Source of the DNA: Syntrophobacterales bacterium
GTDB lineage: Bacteria; Desulfobacterota; Syntrophia; Syntrophales; UBA5619
Direction of reading: 5' to 3'
Assembly: GCA_019429105.1 (NCBI GenBank)
Contig: JAHYJE010000028.1
Span: forward strand, 1 to 46,108
Length of the DNA: 46,108 bases
Shown here: one piece after another, positions 34,065-42,490 of the stretch
Numbering within the stretch: position 1 is the stretch's first letter
How the letters are laid out: every line of letters begins with the position of its first letter
Notes under the pieces: model-generated
The model's input: only the letters and a program-made list of their open reading frames with translations
The model's database searches: none
Told to the model about the DNA's origin: nothing
Program-made: the position numbers and the translations under genes

Positions 34065-34931
34065 TCATGCCGGAGAGCCGGCCGACAGATAACCGGATGA
34101 TAGTTTTCTCGAGATTACTGGGCCTTTTCTATTTTCGGGAAGGCGGTAATCCATTACTATGCTGAGAAAATCTACCGTGATGTTGAAGGTTGCCCCCCAG
34201 AGAATTTCCTCTTTTCCGTCATTTCCGTAATGAATTAGGCAAGGGTAGGCGATTGGCGGTGTATTTTGCCCGGGTGTCTCTATTTCAAGAGAGCCTATCG
34301 CAGCGGGATTATAGAACGAGGCGAGGGGTATCTCCACGATCTTTTCCACCTCGCTGTTGGGACAAAGCAAGCCATGATTTTTTACAAAACCGGCAATGGG
34401 GAAGATGGTACGTTTAAAAAAAATGAGATTGTAGGTGGGCAGGGGGCCGATCAGCTCGGTATGAAAAGGCGAAAGACCTGTTTCCTCCCATGCTTCGCGC
34501 AGGGCGGTTGTCATAAAAAGGGTAATTAGACGGGATGATTTGGACTTTTTCCCGTCAGTTGCACTGGCGGCATTATGCCTCAGCGCCGGCAGCAGGCGAT
34601 AAAGAAAGATATATCTCAGAATTCGATCGCCTATGGGATTAAGCATTCCGCCGGGAAAGCTCAGATCACCGGCCTGGGCTACGGTGGAAGAGCGTTTTAT
34701 CAGCAGGATGACGAACGAACCGGTTGTCCCAGCTTTGCCCAGCGAAGATTTGCGAAAAATCAGCGGCATCAAAACCCCGGCGGCAAGACGGCGGTCGTTT
34801 TTATTGGCCAGTAATTTCAGGTTCATCCAGGCATCATTGTAATCAGAAGGATGCGCCCAGATTCTTTCTGTCACCCGCTGTAGAAAGAGTTCCCTTTTTG
34901 TGAAAATATCGGGAATTTCATGCGCTTGCAT
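34065..34931 (-). CDS. Nudix hydrolase (CoA-pyrophosphatase-like) with an expanded Nudix box
   Basis: 288 residues. Before the box the sequence AGDLSFPGGM matches CoA-diphosphatase Nudix proteins, and after it TTALREAWEETGLSPF gives the catalytic REAWEE. Between FPGG and REAWEE lie 49 residues rather than the usual 14 or so. The extra segment contains a hydrophobic stretch and a basic patch (GKKSKSSR). Downstream LPTYNLIFFKRTIFPIAGFV is well ordered, so this looks like a subfamily feature, not an artefact. It would cleave a nucleoside diphosphate linked to X, perhaps CoA. Its ATG overlaps the YheT stop (TAATG). Confidence 0.78.
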   Translation of the reverse strand: MQAHEIPDIFTKRELFLQRVTERIWAHPSDYNDAWMNLKLLANKNDRRLAAGVLMPLIFRKSSLGKAGTTGSFVILLIKRSSTVAQAGDLSFPGGMLNPIGDRILRYIFLYRLLPALRHNAASATDGKKSKSSRLITLFMTTALREAWEETGLSPFHTELIGPLPTYNLIFFKRTIFPIAGFVKNHGLLCPNSEVEKIVEIPLASFYNPAAIGSLEIETPGQNTPPIAYPCLIHYGNDGKEEILWGATFNITVDFLSIVMDYRLPENRKGPVISRKLSSGYLSAGSPA

Positions 34932-35920
34932 TATCTACTCTCCAGATGCGCAATCAGTCGGGCGATCTGGCGTTCATACCAGCATCCGAAGGGAAAAGGA
35001 TCAATAAAACCGCAATGGCCGCCGTAGCGCTGAATCGAGACATACAGAAGCGGATTCGCGGGCAGTTGATAGAAGTCTTCCACGGGGACGGCCGGATCAT
35101 CCTGAGCCATAATAATGAAGGCCGGCATCGTAAGCGAGGCCAGAGCATTGCCAGTCAGCGTGTAAATATTGAAATATTCGCGGTAATTATTGAATTGGGG
35201 ATACCATGCCATGATGGCTTCCGTAAACGGCATCAACTTTTTGTGGTGCATTATCGAGTCGAAGTTGTAAAGATCGGGGAAGCATTTTTGTTTTTGCCGT
35301 AAAGAGCGCTTCCATTTTGCCATGAAATAGCGGCGATAAACCGCCGGTCCCTCATCGATTGCAAGCGTTGCCTTGTAGGGATCGATGGCCGGACTGATGG
35401 CAAACACCATTTTCAGGTTGTCTATGGGAGCAAGTGCCTGTTTCAGCGCGATTCTCAGTGCAAAGTTGCCCCCGAGGGAAAAGCCTATCAGAAAGCAGGG
35501 AAGGGTCGGTTGCCGGCTGGCGATAGTCCTTACCGCGCTGGCCGCTTCTTCGGTCAGCGCGCCGTGAAAGAGCCCTTCGTTGAGGCCATGACTGTTGCCG
35601 TGATCCCGTAAATTGAGACGAAATACCTCATAGCCGAGCCGGTAGAAAAAGCGGCCGGTGGAAAGCATATAGGTGGAATCGGAACTTCCCTCCCAGCCGT
35701 GGATAATAATAATAATCCCTGCCGGTTTTCTATTTTTTTGCCGGGAGCGATATCCCCGCAGACGAACGCCTTCGCCTGCGCCGACAATATTTTCTTCAGC
35801 AGCGTCCAGCATCTCGTTTTTCCCGGACGCCCTTATGTGCAGACTCCCGAAGGTTGTCTGGATGTGGGTGTTTCGGAAAAAAAAGGATGGGGAAAAAGGT
35901 TCGTCCAGCAAGCTGTCCAT
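34931..35920 (-). CDS. YheT-family alpha/beta hydrolase
   Basis: 329 residues, full length for YheT. The characteristic N-terminal FRNTHIQTTFGSL is present. The hydrolase core follows: IIIIHGWEGSSDSTYM, RLNLRDHGNSH, the Ser elbow LIGFSLGGNFALR, Asp in AQDDPAVP and His in YGGHCGFID. The triad is complete. It is a cytoplasmic esterase-like protein, with COG0429 relatives acting on lipid esters. It is translationally coupled to the Nudix gene (TAATG). The region between this gene and tRNA-Met carries a strong hairpin at 35941-35975 that belongs to the tRNA unit. Confidence 0.88.
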   Translation of the reverse strand: MDSLLDEPFSPSFFFRNTHIQTTFGSLHIRASGKNEMLDAAEENIVGAGEGVRLRGYRSRQKNRKPAGIIIIIHGWEGSSDSTYMLSTGRFFYRLGYEVFRLNLRDHGNSHGLNEGLFHGALTEEAASAVRTIASRQPTLPCFLIGFSLGGNFALRIALKQALAPIDNLKMVFAISPAIDPYKATLAIDEGPAVYRRYFMAKWKRSLRQKQKCFPDLYNFDSIMHHKKLMPFTEAIMAWYPQFNNYREYFNIYTLTGNALASLTMPAFIIMAQDDPAVPVEDFYQLPANPLLYVSIQRYGGHCGFIDPFPFGCWYERQIARLIAHLESR

Positions 35921-35940
35921 GATGATCTCTCGTGGTAAAA

Positions 35941-35975
35941 ATGCAAAAGCCCGGTCAGGGACCGGGCTTTTGCAT
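35941..35975 (-). terminator. Terminator hairpin after tRNA-Met
   Basis: A 16-bp perfect stem, ATGCAAAAGCCCGGTC (35941-35956) and GACCGGGCTTTTGCAT (35960-35975), has a 3-nt loop. Read on the minus strand it follows the tRNA CCA end by four bases. The T run sits within the descending arm (CTTTT), as in many tRNA terminators. Confidence 0.8.
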
Positions 35976-35979
35976 TGAA

Positions 35980-36056
35980 TGGTGGCGGTGCAGGGAATTG
36001 AACCCCGGACACTACGGATATGAGCCGTATGCTCTAACCGGCTGAGCTACACCGCC
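35980..36056 (-). tRNA. tRNA-Met(CAU), elongator-like
   Basis: Cloverleaf on the minus strand. The acceptor arms GGCGGTG/CACCGCC are followed by A73 and an encoded CCA at 35982-35980. The D stem is GCTC/GAGC, the anticodon stem TACGG/CCGTA around CTCATAT with anticodon CAU (complement at 36020-36022), and the T arm CGGGG-TTCAATT-CCCTG. The G1-C72 pair and missing initiator features fit elongator tRNA-Met. A CAU tRNA-Ile modified by TilS cannot be fully excluded. Confidence 0.95.
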
Positions 36057-36134
36057 AGATTATGACAGAGCCCGCGACAATGACAGTCTTGTCTTGCGCC
36101 ACGCTCCCTTTTTTACCTGCCTTCAAGGTGGGCG

Positions 36135-36163
36135 CTTCTACAATAGTTTCCGCCAAATGTCAA
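36135..36163 (-). promoter_or_regulatory. Promoter of tRNA-Met
   Basis: On the minus strand TTGACA (36163-36158), 17-nt spacer, TAGAAG (36140-36135). The start would be near 36128, about 70 nt before the mature tRNA. The FG-GAP gene upstream ends at 36175, so the tRNA has its own unit. Confidence 0.6.
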
Positions 36164-36174
36164 CCCCTCGTTGT

Positions 36175-37866
36175 TTATTCGCCCTGCAGGGAATAAGAAA
36201 CGATTACGCTGCGCGCCTTCAGCGACCCGCCCGTGGACAGAACGAGGGCAAGAACGATGTCGTTTTCCCCATCATTGTCAATGTCCTTAAACTGGTAGTC
36301 GGCGATATAACCGGTGATCTTCTTGGTTTTCCAGTTTGCAACGATGCCCATCCCGTCCCATTCCAGGTTATGCACCTCGGCGCTCGTAAACAACTTCAGA
36401 TTCTGAAACATCCGCGACGAAGAAGAGATGTTTTTGGGGATTATGATCTCCCTTTTGCCGTCTTTGTTGGTGTCGTAGGTGAGTATTCGCGAATTAATGA
36501 AATAGGTTCTGTTGTCCGCTTCCCCCGACTGCACTTTATTCATCGGCTCGATTATGGTAGTGCTTCCCCCGAAGGGTTCCTCGCTTTTCCAGACAAATTC
36601 CTCACTGCCGCCAAAGACCAGGACCTTGGAAAGAGGTTTCGCAGTCTGTTCGAAGATGCACAGATAATCGTCACTGTTTAACGCGATTATCCTTTCCGCA
36701 CCGCTCGCGCCCAGTTTGTCCATGGTAAGCCCGTATATGGAAAGCCCCTGGGGAATATTCAGTCTCTTTCGCTCCTGGTACCTTCCGTCACTCCAGAAAA
36801 TTTCATAAACAGGCGTGTCGAAGGGGTCTTCCAGGCCGCGTCTCTGTCCCAAAAGAACCGGCTCGGAATCGCCATTCTGGATTACGCGCAGGAACCAGGG
36901 GAGATTGGCTGCGATAGTTTCATACTTGCCGTTTCGGTATTCCATCACAAAAGAAACAATCTCCTGCCCCGAATAGGTCGTCACGATTATTTCCTTGGTG
37001 CCGTTGCCGTTGATATCAGCAACATCTAGGCTGAGATAATTGTCATACTTTTTTCCGGCAATTTGCTGGATGAGTTTGAAAGAGTCGCCTTTTTTTTGAT
37101 AGATAAAAATATTGTTGGTATCAATAAAGACCGTTTCGTTCAGCTTGTCCCCGTTTACATCCCCGATATCAATTCCCCTGAACTCGTTGGAAAACTGCTG
37201 GCTTTTCCAAAAGGTTTTACGGTCAAGCGGCTGTTCGGCGTTGATAAAGTAGGGGTTGATCGAGGATGTAAATGTGCCTTTCTTGCCTTTTCCCATGGCT
37301 GAGATTATTTCTGATTCCCGCTTTGCCGTGGGGGATGGCGTGCGGGAGACGACGATTTCTTTGGCAGTAGGTTGACCTGCGGCAGTTAGAGGCTGAACGC
37401 CCAATATCTGCGCTGTTATTCTTTCCGAAAAATCGTTGACTCGGGGGATTATGTCGTCAAGGCTGCATTGCGCAGAGAAATTTACATCGGTAGAACCGTT
37501 TGCCGCATTCAGCAATTTACCGTCAATATTTATTATCGCGCCGATTTTTGTGAGACTTCCCCAGACCACATAATCGGCATTCAGCTTTTTGCCGAGCGCT
37601 GATACGCCTGCTGCGGAGAGCTCCGGCCCGGCCATTTCTTTTATCAAGGGCTGGAGCGTATCCTTTCCTATAACCGTCATCTTTTCATTCAGGGAAAGTC
37701 TCGATCTCAGCATATCCTCAGTGCCCTGTCTGATATAATCAATATTTTCTGCACTATGGACAGAAAAAGGTAAAACGGCAATACGGTAGTTGTCTTTTGC
37801 CCAGGAAGGCTGGCTGAAAAACAGCGCCGCTAAAAGGCAAAAAACAGATATTCTCGGATATTTCAT
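36175..37866 (-). CDS. Exported FG-GAP/VCBS-repeat protein with TolB-like N-terminus
   Basis: 563 residues. Signal peptide MKYPRISVFCLLAALFFSQPSWA. Next YRIAVLPFSVHSAENIDYIR and ADYVVWGSLTKIG resemble the periplasmic TolB/LpoB-like alpha-beta domain (about 27-155). The C-terminal part holds FG-GAP repeats with calcium-type loops DVNGDKLNE, DINGNGTKE, DTNKDGKRE and DIDNDGEND, evenly spread and suggestive of a beta-propeller. It is likely periplasmic or surface-exposed. Deltaproteobacteria have many proteins of this architecture, yet no function is known to me. It stands alone, upstream of the tRNA-Met promoter. Confidence 0.8.
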   Translation of the reverse strand: MKYPRISVFCLLAALFFSQPSWAKDNYRIAVLPFSVHSAENIDYIRQGTEDMLRSRLSLNEKMTVIGKDTLQPLIKEMAGPELSAAGVSALGKKLNADYVVWGSLTKIGAIINIDGKLLNAANGSTDVNFSAQCSLDDIIPRVNDFSERITAQILGVQPLTAAGQPTAKEIVVSRTPSPTAKRESEIISAMGKGKKGTFTSSINPYFINAEQPLDRKTFWKSQQFSNEFRGIDIGDVNGDKLNETVFIDTNNIFIYQKKGDSFKLIQQIAGKKYDNYLSLDVADINGNGTKEIIVTTYSGQEIVSFVMEYRNGKYETIAANLPWFLRVIQNGDSEPVLLGQRRGLEDPFDTPVYEIFWSDGRYQERKRLNIPQGLSIYGLTMDKLGASGAERIIALNSDDYLCIFEQTAKPLSKVLVFGGSEEFVWKSEEPFGGSTTIIEPMNKVQSGEADNRTYFINSRILTYDTNKDGKREIIIPKNISSSSRMFQNLKLFTSAEVHNLEWDGMGIVANWKTKKITGYIADYQFKDIDNDGENDIVLALVLSTGGSLKARSVIVSYSLQGE

Positions 37867-38027
37867 TATCGATCTCCTCTATTTTTGAATAGATTAAAAA
37901 ACATCAGACGCACGGCTCCTCTATCACTTCGTCCCTGAGAATTCAACGGGATTGTTGCTGAACAGATTTCTTAGCCTGAAAAGTTATCCTCGGGATCTTC
38001 AGTCTGACATTTCCCGATTGCTTGCGT

Positions 38028-39902
38028 TTAGGGCAACCCTGTTTTTTTGAAGGGTATTTCCAGTTTGTAAACACCGTATTTGATGACGGCGTTGATCGGA
38101 AAGGATGCCTTTTCAAATACCTTAAGCATGGACTTGTTGTCGTAAAGAACATCCGCCGTGAAACCTTCAATTCCCTGTTCCAGCGCCGCCTCAATCAGCA
38201 TTTTCAAAAGAAACGAGGCAATCCCTTTCCCCTGATAATTCTCATCGACAATGAAGGCAACTTCGGCGTAAGGACGATCGTTTAGCCGAACATAGCGCCC
38301 CTCGGCAATGATTCTTTCTCCGCCTGCCTCGGTGACCGTTCCGACCAGTGATAATGTTTTTTGATAATCGATATTTACATACCCCTGCATCTCCTTGTGG
38401 GGCATGGATTTTACATGAGAAAAATATCGGTAATAAACGGCATTGTCGGAAAAACGATAGAAAAGCCTCCGCATCTCCTCTTCGTCGGAGGGCTTGATCG
38501 CCCGGAAATTTACGGAAAGTCCCTCCTTAAAGGTAGAAACAGTTGAAAGTTTATCGGGATAAAGGGCGCCGGAACCGGCAAGATAAATCTGATCGCGATA
38601 GAGAATGTTGGCCTCTTTCGCCTGTCGCACCAATTCTTCCCGGTCGTCAGGATGGGCTATGTCAATCAGGGCCTGGGCGCGTTCCCGGACAGTGCGGCCG
38701 ATCATGGAGGCAATTCCATATTCGGTAACGATCCAGTCGAGTGATTCCTTATTGTTAAATTGGTTCGGGAAATCCTCAACCGACAGCATAATATTAGAAG
38801 CGCCTTTCAAATTGCGGCTGGGAAGGGCAAAAATTGCCCGCCCTCCGCAGGAGTGCTGAGCCGCGGCATAAAATTCATGGGCATGTCCGGGGCCGGCGGT
38901 AACATTGCCCTTGCCGATATGGAGGGCAACCCCCCCCATCAGGTCAACCTTGCGTACCGGCATGATAAAAATGGTCTTGTCGTTAAAACTTATCCGGGCA
39001 TTGTCGGCAACCACTTTAATTCCCTGAAACTCGACCAGGGGGTTGCGATGCAGCCACTTCATCAGTTCAGCAGTTCCTAAGGCATAGGAGGTAACTGATT
39101 TGTTGCTGAAATTATTTTTACAGCGATTGGTGACAACGCCGCTCTTCAATAGATCCATCAGGACGTCGGTAAAAAATAGTGTATGGACGCCGAGGTTGCG
39201 CTTTTTGGCAAGATGTTTGCCCAGAGCCTCAAAAAGGGCCCCGGGGTAGAAGGAAAGACAACTGCCGTCATCAATCAGCGAGGCTACATTGGCGGCGACC
39301 TTATCCATGACGCTGTCCACCGGCCAGCGGTTGAAATAGATTGGGGATTCCGTGGCCTTTACAAGGTAGTTGAAATCGGCAATATTGACAAAGGTGTCTC
39401 CCATCGTGCGGGGAACGCTGCTGTTGATCTCTCCCACGACAATGGAGGCCCTTTCCATCGCGTATTTGGCTATATCAACCGCCACGCCGAGACTGGCATA
39501 TCCCGCCTTGTCCGGCGGGGTGATCTGCACAAAAGCGGCGTCGATCCGGATCGCCCCTGATTCAACCAGAGAGGGAATCTGGGAAAAACGGCAGGGGATC
39601 ATATCGACTGAGCCGGAGAGGATCGCCTTGCTTGCCAGCCAGCCCGCGAAAAATGTTTTGAGGCGAAATTTGTAGGCGCGAGGGGTCTCGATTAAAGATA
39701 TGACGTCCCCAAGGCTGACAATCTGGATGAGTTCCAGATCGGTAAGGTTGTAGATGTCGGATTCCTTGAGACGCTTTACCAGCGTTCGCGGCTCGGCAAC
39801 GCCCGTTCCCAGAAAAATGCTCATCCCCGGCTCTATATGCGAGAGAACCACGTCCGGAGAAACCACCATGCTTTCCCATCCGGAATCGACATCATCAAAC
39901 AT
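38028..39902 (-). CDS. Acetyl-CoA hydrolase/transferase-like protein fused to GNAT, catalytic Glu lost
   Basis: 624 residues from MFDDVDSGWE at 39902, with AGGAGG eight bases upstream. The fold follows the paralogue at 32013-33938: VQITPPDKAGYASLGVAVD, LGVHTLFFTDVLMDLLKSG, WIVTEYGIASMIGRTVRERA. However, the segment equivalent to NSALEIDLTGQ reads MPVRKVDLMGG, so the catalytic Glu is Lys (about residue 318), and the GYGGLP loop reads FYPGALF. The GNAT domain at the C-terminus keeps a good acetyl-CoA loop (DENYQGKGIASFLLKM). CoA transfer by the usual covalent mechanism therefore looks impossible. A CoA-binding regulatory or acetyltransferase role is inferred. The frame is intact, so this is not a pseudogene. 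Confidence 0.85.
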   Translation of the reverse strand: MFDDVDSGWESMVVSPDVVLSHIEPGMSIFLGTGVAEPRTLVKRLKESDIYNLTDLELIQIVSLGDVISLIETPRAYKFRLKTFFAGWLASKAILSGSVDMIPCRFSQIPSLVESGAIRIDAAFVQITPPDKAGYASLGVAVDIAKYAMERASIVVGEINSSVPRTMGDTFVNIADFNYLVKATESPIYFNRWPVDSVMDKVAANVASLIDDGSCLSFYPGALFEALGKHLAKKRNLGVHTLFFTDVLMDLLKSGVVTNRCKNNFSNKSVTSYALGTAELMKWLHRNPLVEFQGIKVVADNARISFNDKTIFIMPVRKVDLMGGVALHIGKGNVTAGPGHAHEFYAAAQHSCGGRAIFALPSRNLKGASNIMLSVEDFPNQFNNKESLDWIVTEYGIASMIGRTVRERAQALIDIAHPDDREELVRQAKEANILYRDQIYLAGSGALYPDKLSTVSTFKEGLSVNFRAIKPSDEEEMRRLFYRFSDNAVYYRYFSHVKSMPHKEMQGYVNIDYQKTLSLVGTVTEAGGERIIAEGRYVRLNDRPYAEVAFIVDENYQGKGIASFLLKMLIEAALEQGIEGFTADVLYDNKSMLKVFEKASFPINAVIKYGVYKLEIPFKKTGLP

Positions 39903-39940
39903 TTTTATCGCCTCCTGAAAAAGTTTATGCATCCAGAGCC

Positions 39941-40107
39941 AATTGCAAAACCATTTGTCATTCCCGAAAGCGCAGCTTAATGTCCATAATGTCTCTATCG
40001 GAAATATGGTTTTTTCAAGCAGTTAGAACCAGATTATGAACATTAAACTTCGTTTTCCCGCTCAGAATCGTTGCGGGAATGACAAGAATGGGGAGTTTTG
40101 CAATTGC
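39941..40107. repeat. Imperfect palindromic repeat, MITE-like
   Basis: Matching arms run AATTGCAAAAC (39941-39951)/GTTTTGCAATT (40095-40105), then GTCATTCCCG (39957-39966)/CGGGAATGAC (40074-40083). A third inner pair matches TTAATGTcCATAAT with ATTATGaACATTAA (about 39978-40051). The roughly 167-bp unit could fold into one long stem and carries no ORF. A 13-base match to its tip (TTTTGCAATTGCC) recurs at 28432-28444. The rest of 39903-40419 shows no gene; a short GCGCAAATA tandem lies near 40167. Confidence 0.6.
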
Positions 40108-40419
40108 CTCTCCAGGATAAAGGTAAAATCCCGCGCTGATTTTCAACAAACTCTTGAGGATTGTCAAGCGCAAATAGCGCAAATAGCGGCTCAAACCCGA
40201 TTATCTCCAAAGACAGGGACGTCGCGTGCGCGCAGGACGGCGTAATATCAAAAATGGCCTGGCTGCATGCGCTCGAAAAATTTCTTGTCCCCTCGAGGTG
40301 CAAAAAGGGAAATAATCGTTTTCAAATGCGTGACTCCGGCTCCATTTGGTGGTATGAGGTTCGCCAAACGTTATATGCTAATACAAATTCGCTTTTAATA
40401 TGGATAAGGAGGCAATCTC

Positions 40420-41193
40420 ATGATTCGTTTCAGCGCCAATATCAGCATGCTCTTTACCGAGGCAGATTTCCTCGACCGGTTCGAACAGGCGGCCGAGGCC
40501 GGTTTCAAGGCTGTTGAATACATGTTCCCTTACGCCTTTAAAAAGGAGGAGCTGGCCGAAAAGCTCTCAGAATACGGGCTTAACCAGGTTCTCTTCAACC
40601 TCCCCGCCGGCGATTGGGCAGCCGGGGAGCGGGGAATTGCCTGCCTGCCAGGCAGGGAAGGGGAATTCCGGGAGGGTGTCGGTTTGGCAACAGAGTACGC
40701 GCATGCCTTGGGCTGCCCGCTGGTTAATTGCCTCGTCGGAACGACCCCCACTGATCCCCCGGAGAAGGTCCGCCAGACGCTGATCGGGAACCTGCGCTTT
40801 GCCGCGGAATCCCTGGAAAACGAGGGCATCAGTCTGCTGGTCGAGCCCTTGAATAATCAGGATATTCCCGGATTCCACCTTTGCCGTACCAGCGATGCCC
40901 TGGTGTTGATAAAAGAGGTCGGACACCCGAATCTCCGGCTTCAGTACGACATTTACCACATGCAGGTGATGGAGGGGAACCTCCTGCAGACGATCGGGGA
41001 TAATCTCGCCCGGATCGGTCATATCCAGATCGCCGACAACCCCGGCCGTCACGAGCCGGGAACAGGCGAGATCAACTATCCGAATATCTTTAATTTTCTG
41101 AATAAGCAGGGCTACGCTGGCTGGATCGGCTGCGAGTACAAGCCGCTTCGCAAAACCGCGGAAGGGCTTGACTGGCTGAAGCCGTATCTGTAA
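40420..41193 (+). CDS. hyi: Hydroxypyruvate isomerase family protein (Hyi/OtnI)
   Basis: 257 residues, as expected for Hyi, with AAGGAGG ahead of the ATG. It begins MIRFSANISMLFTEADFLDR. Barrel motifs of the family are EYMFPYAF, FNLPAGDWAAGERGIACLPGR, LLVEPLNNQDIPGFHL with the first metal Glu, LQYDIYHMQVMEG with Asp, HIQIADNPGRHEPGTGEINY and GCEYKPL with the last Glu. It interconverts hydroxypyruvate and tartronate semialdehyde or a related 2-oxo sugar acid. The gene is followed 25 nt later by the matching reductase. The pair may process dihydroxy-acid breakdown products; a link with the eight-gene operon is inference. Confidence 0.92.
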   Translation: MIRFSANISMLFTEADFLDRFEQAAEAGFKAVEYMFPYAFKKEELAEKLSEYGLNQVLFNLPAGDWAAGERGIACLPGREGEFREGVGLATEYAHALGCPLVNCLVGTTPTDPPEKVRQTLIGNLRFAAESLENEGISLLVEPLNNQDIPGFHLCRTSDALVLIKEVGHPNLRLQYDIYHMQVMEGNLLQTIGDNLARIGHIQIADNPGRHEPGTGEINYPNIFNFLNKQGYAGWIGCEYKPLRKTAEGLDWLKPYL

Positions 41194-41218
41194 ATAAATA
41201 TACAAGGAGGAAAATAGC

Positions 41219-42106
41219 ATGGCAAAGATAGGTTTTATCGGTTTGGGAATCATGGGAAAACCCATGAGCAGGAATCTTATGAAGGCAGGGCATTCGCTTG
41301 TCATTTATTGCAGAGCGGCGGCGACCGAAAAGGAGTTTAAGGAGGCCGGCGCCCAGATAGCCGCCTCGCCCCGGGAAGTAGCCCAAAATGCCGACATCAT
41401 TATCACAATGCTCCCGAACTCGCCGGAGGTTAAGGAGGTTGTGCTGGGACAAAACGGTCTGATCGAGGGGATGCGCCCAAATTCGATGCTGATCGACATG
41501 ACCTCCCTCGATCCGCTGGTGAGCCGGGAAATCGCCGCGAAGCTGGCCGAAAAAAATGTCCGGATGATGGATGCGCCGGTCAGCGGCGGCGAGCCGAAGG
41601 CGATCGCGGGATCGCTTTCGATCATGGTCGGTTGTCGGCAGGAGGACTTTGACGAATTTCTGCCGATTTTGAAGGCGATGGGTTCATCCGCCGTCCGCTG
41701 CGGTGAAGCCGGCGCCGGAAATGTAACGAAACTTGCCAATCAGATCATCGTCGCGGCCAACATCGCCGCCGTTTCCGAAGCCCTCGTGCTTGCCGCCAAG
41801 GCGGGCGTCAATCCGGATCTCGTTTTTCAGGCGATTCGGGGTGGCCTGGCCGGGAGCGTTGCCCTTGATGCCAAGGCCCCGCTGATGCTGGATCGCAATT
41901 TTAACCCCGGCTTCCGGATCAACCTGCACATCAAGGATTTGAACAACGTGCTGAACACCGCCAAAGGCATTTCGACGCCGACGCCGCTTACCGAAAATGT
42001 CATGCAAATGATGCTGTCACTCCGCGATAACGGCATGGGCGACGCCGATCACAGCGCCCTGGTCAGATATTATGAAAACCTTGCCGGGATTGAGCTCTCC
42101 CGGTAG
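41219..42106 (+). CDS. garR: 2-hydroxy-3-oxopropionate (tartronate semialdehyde) reductase
   Basis: 295 residues, ATG preceded by AAGGAGGAAAATAGC. Rossmann N-terminus KIGFIGLGIMGKPMSRNLMK with GLGxMGxxM. The substrate loop DAPVSGGEPKAIAGSLSIMVGG-type region reads PVSGGEPKAIAGSLSIMVGC. The catalytic Lys is in GNVTKLANQI. All are characteristic of beta-hydroxyacid dehydrogenases of the GarR/GlxR group. It reduces tartronate semialdehyde to D-glycerate with NAD(P)H. It is coupled with the isomerase 25 nt upstream. Related 3-hydroxyisobutyrate dehydrogenases share the fold, but the Hyi neighbour favours GarR. Confidence 0.92.
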   Translation: MAKIGFIGLGIMGKPMSRNLMKAGHSLVIYCRAAATEKEFKEAGAQIAASPREVAQNADIIITMLPNSPEVKEVVLGQNGLIEGMRPNSMLIDMTSLDPLVSREIAAKLAEKNVRMMDAPVSGGEPKAIAGSLSIMVGCRQEDFDEFLPILKAMGSSAVRCGEAGAGNVTKLANQIIVAANIAAVSEALVLAAKAGVNPDLVFQAIRGGLAGSVALDAKAPLMLDRNFNPGFRINLHIKDLNNVLNTAKGISTPTPLTENVMQMMLSLRDNGMGDADHSALVRYYENLAGIELSR

Positions 42107-42154
42107 ATGGGAGCTGAGGGGTTTGCCCGATATGGCTTCGCACATCCTGTCAAA

Positions 42155-42482
42155 CCATTTATAACGATACCTGGCAGGAATATTACCGCCAAATCGATCT
42201 GTGCGTACGGGAAAGGAACCTGTCTGGATTTATCAGTTATGCCGTGCTCGGTTTCCGCGACGGGCTGCAGGGCGTTCTGGATACCGTTCAGGCAAACCTT
42301 CTGGAAATGTCATGGCAAAAATTCATCTATGATACCCTGGACGGCAAGAAGGCCATGGGCAAGACCCGCGCCATTGTAAAGCGGCAGCGTAGCCTTGCCC
42401 TCCAGTTCCCCGTGGAGAAGTGGAATACCCCTGAAGAGCTTGTCGTCAGCTCCGGAATCCTTGCGAAGGAGTATGCCATCCC
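42155..42482 (+). pseudogene. Fic-family protein, C-terminal fragment
   Basis: An open frame reads DTWQEYYRQIDLCVRERNLS, then GFISYAVLGFRDGLQGVLDT, SWQKFIYDTLDGKKAMGKTR and LALQFPVEKWNTPEELVVSS. This pattern (YYRxIDxCVRxxxLxxFISYALxGFxDGL) is the region after the Fic domain in Fic AMP-transferase-like proteins. The catalytic HPFxxGNGR motif is missing. The 5' end is lost and the frame runs into RecQ-derived sequence near 42485. It is probably a relic. Family assignment is from motif memory. Confidence 0.5.
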
Positions 42483-42490
42483 TTGCTTCA

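Noticed and set aside
39941-40107. CRISPR array or tRNA-like structure at the palindrome
   Set aside because: There are no regularly spaced direct repeats and spacers; the arms are inverted and paired.
40167-40195. Short tandem GCGCAAATA copies as a regulatory iteron or origin
   Set aside because: Only about two and a half imperfect units with no DnaA boxes or replication gene nearby.
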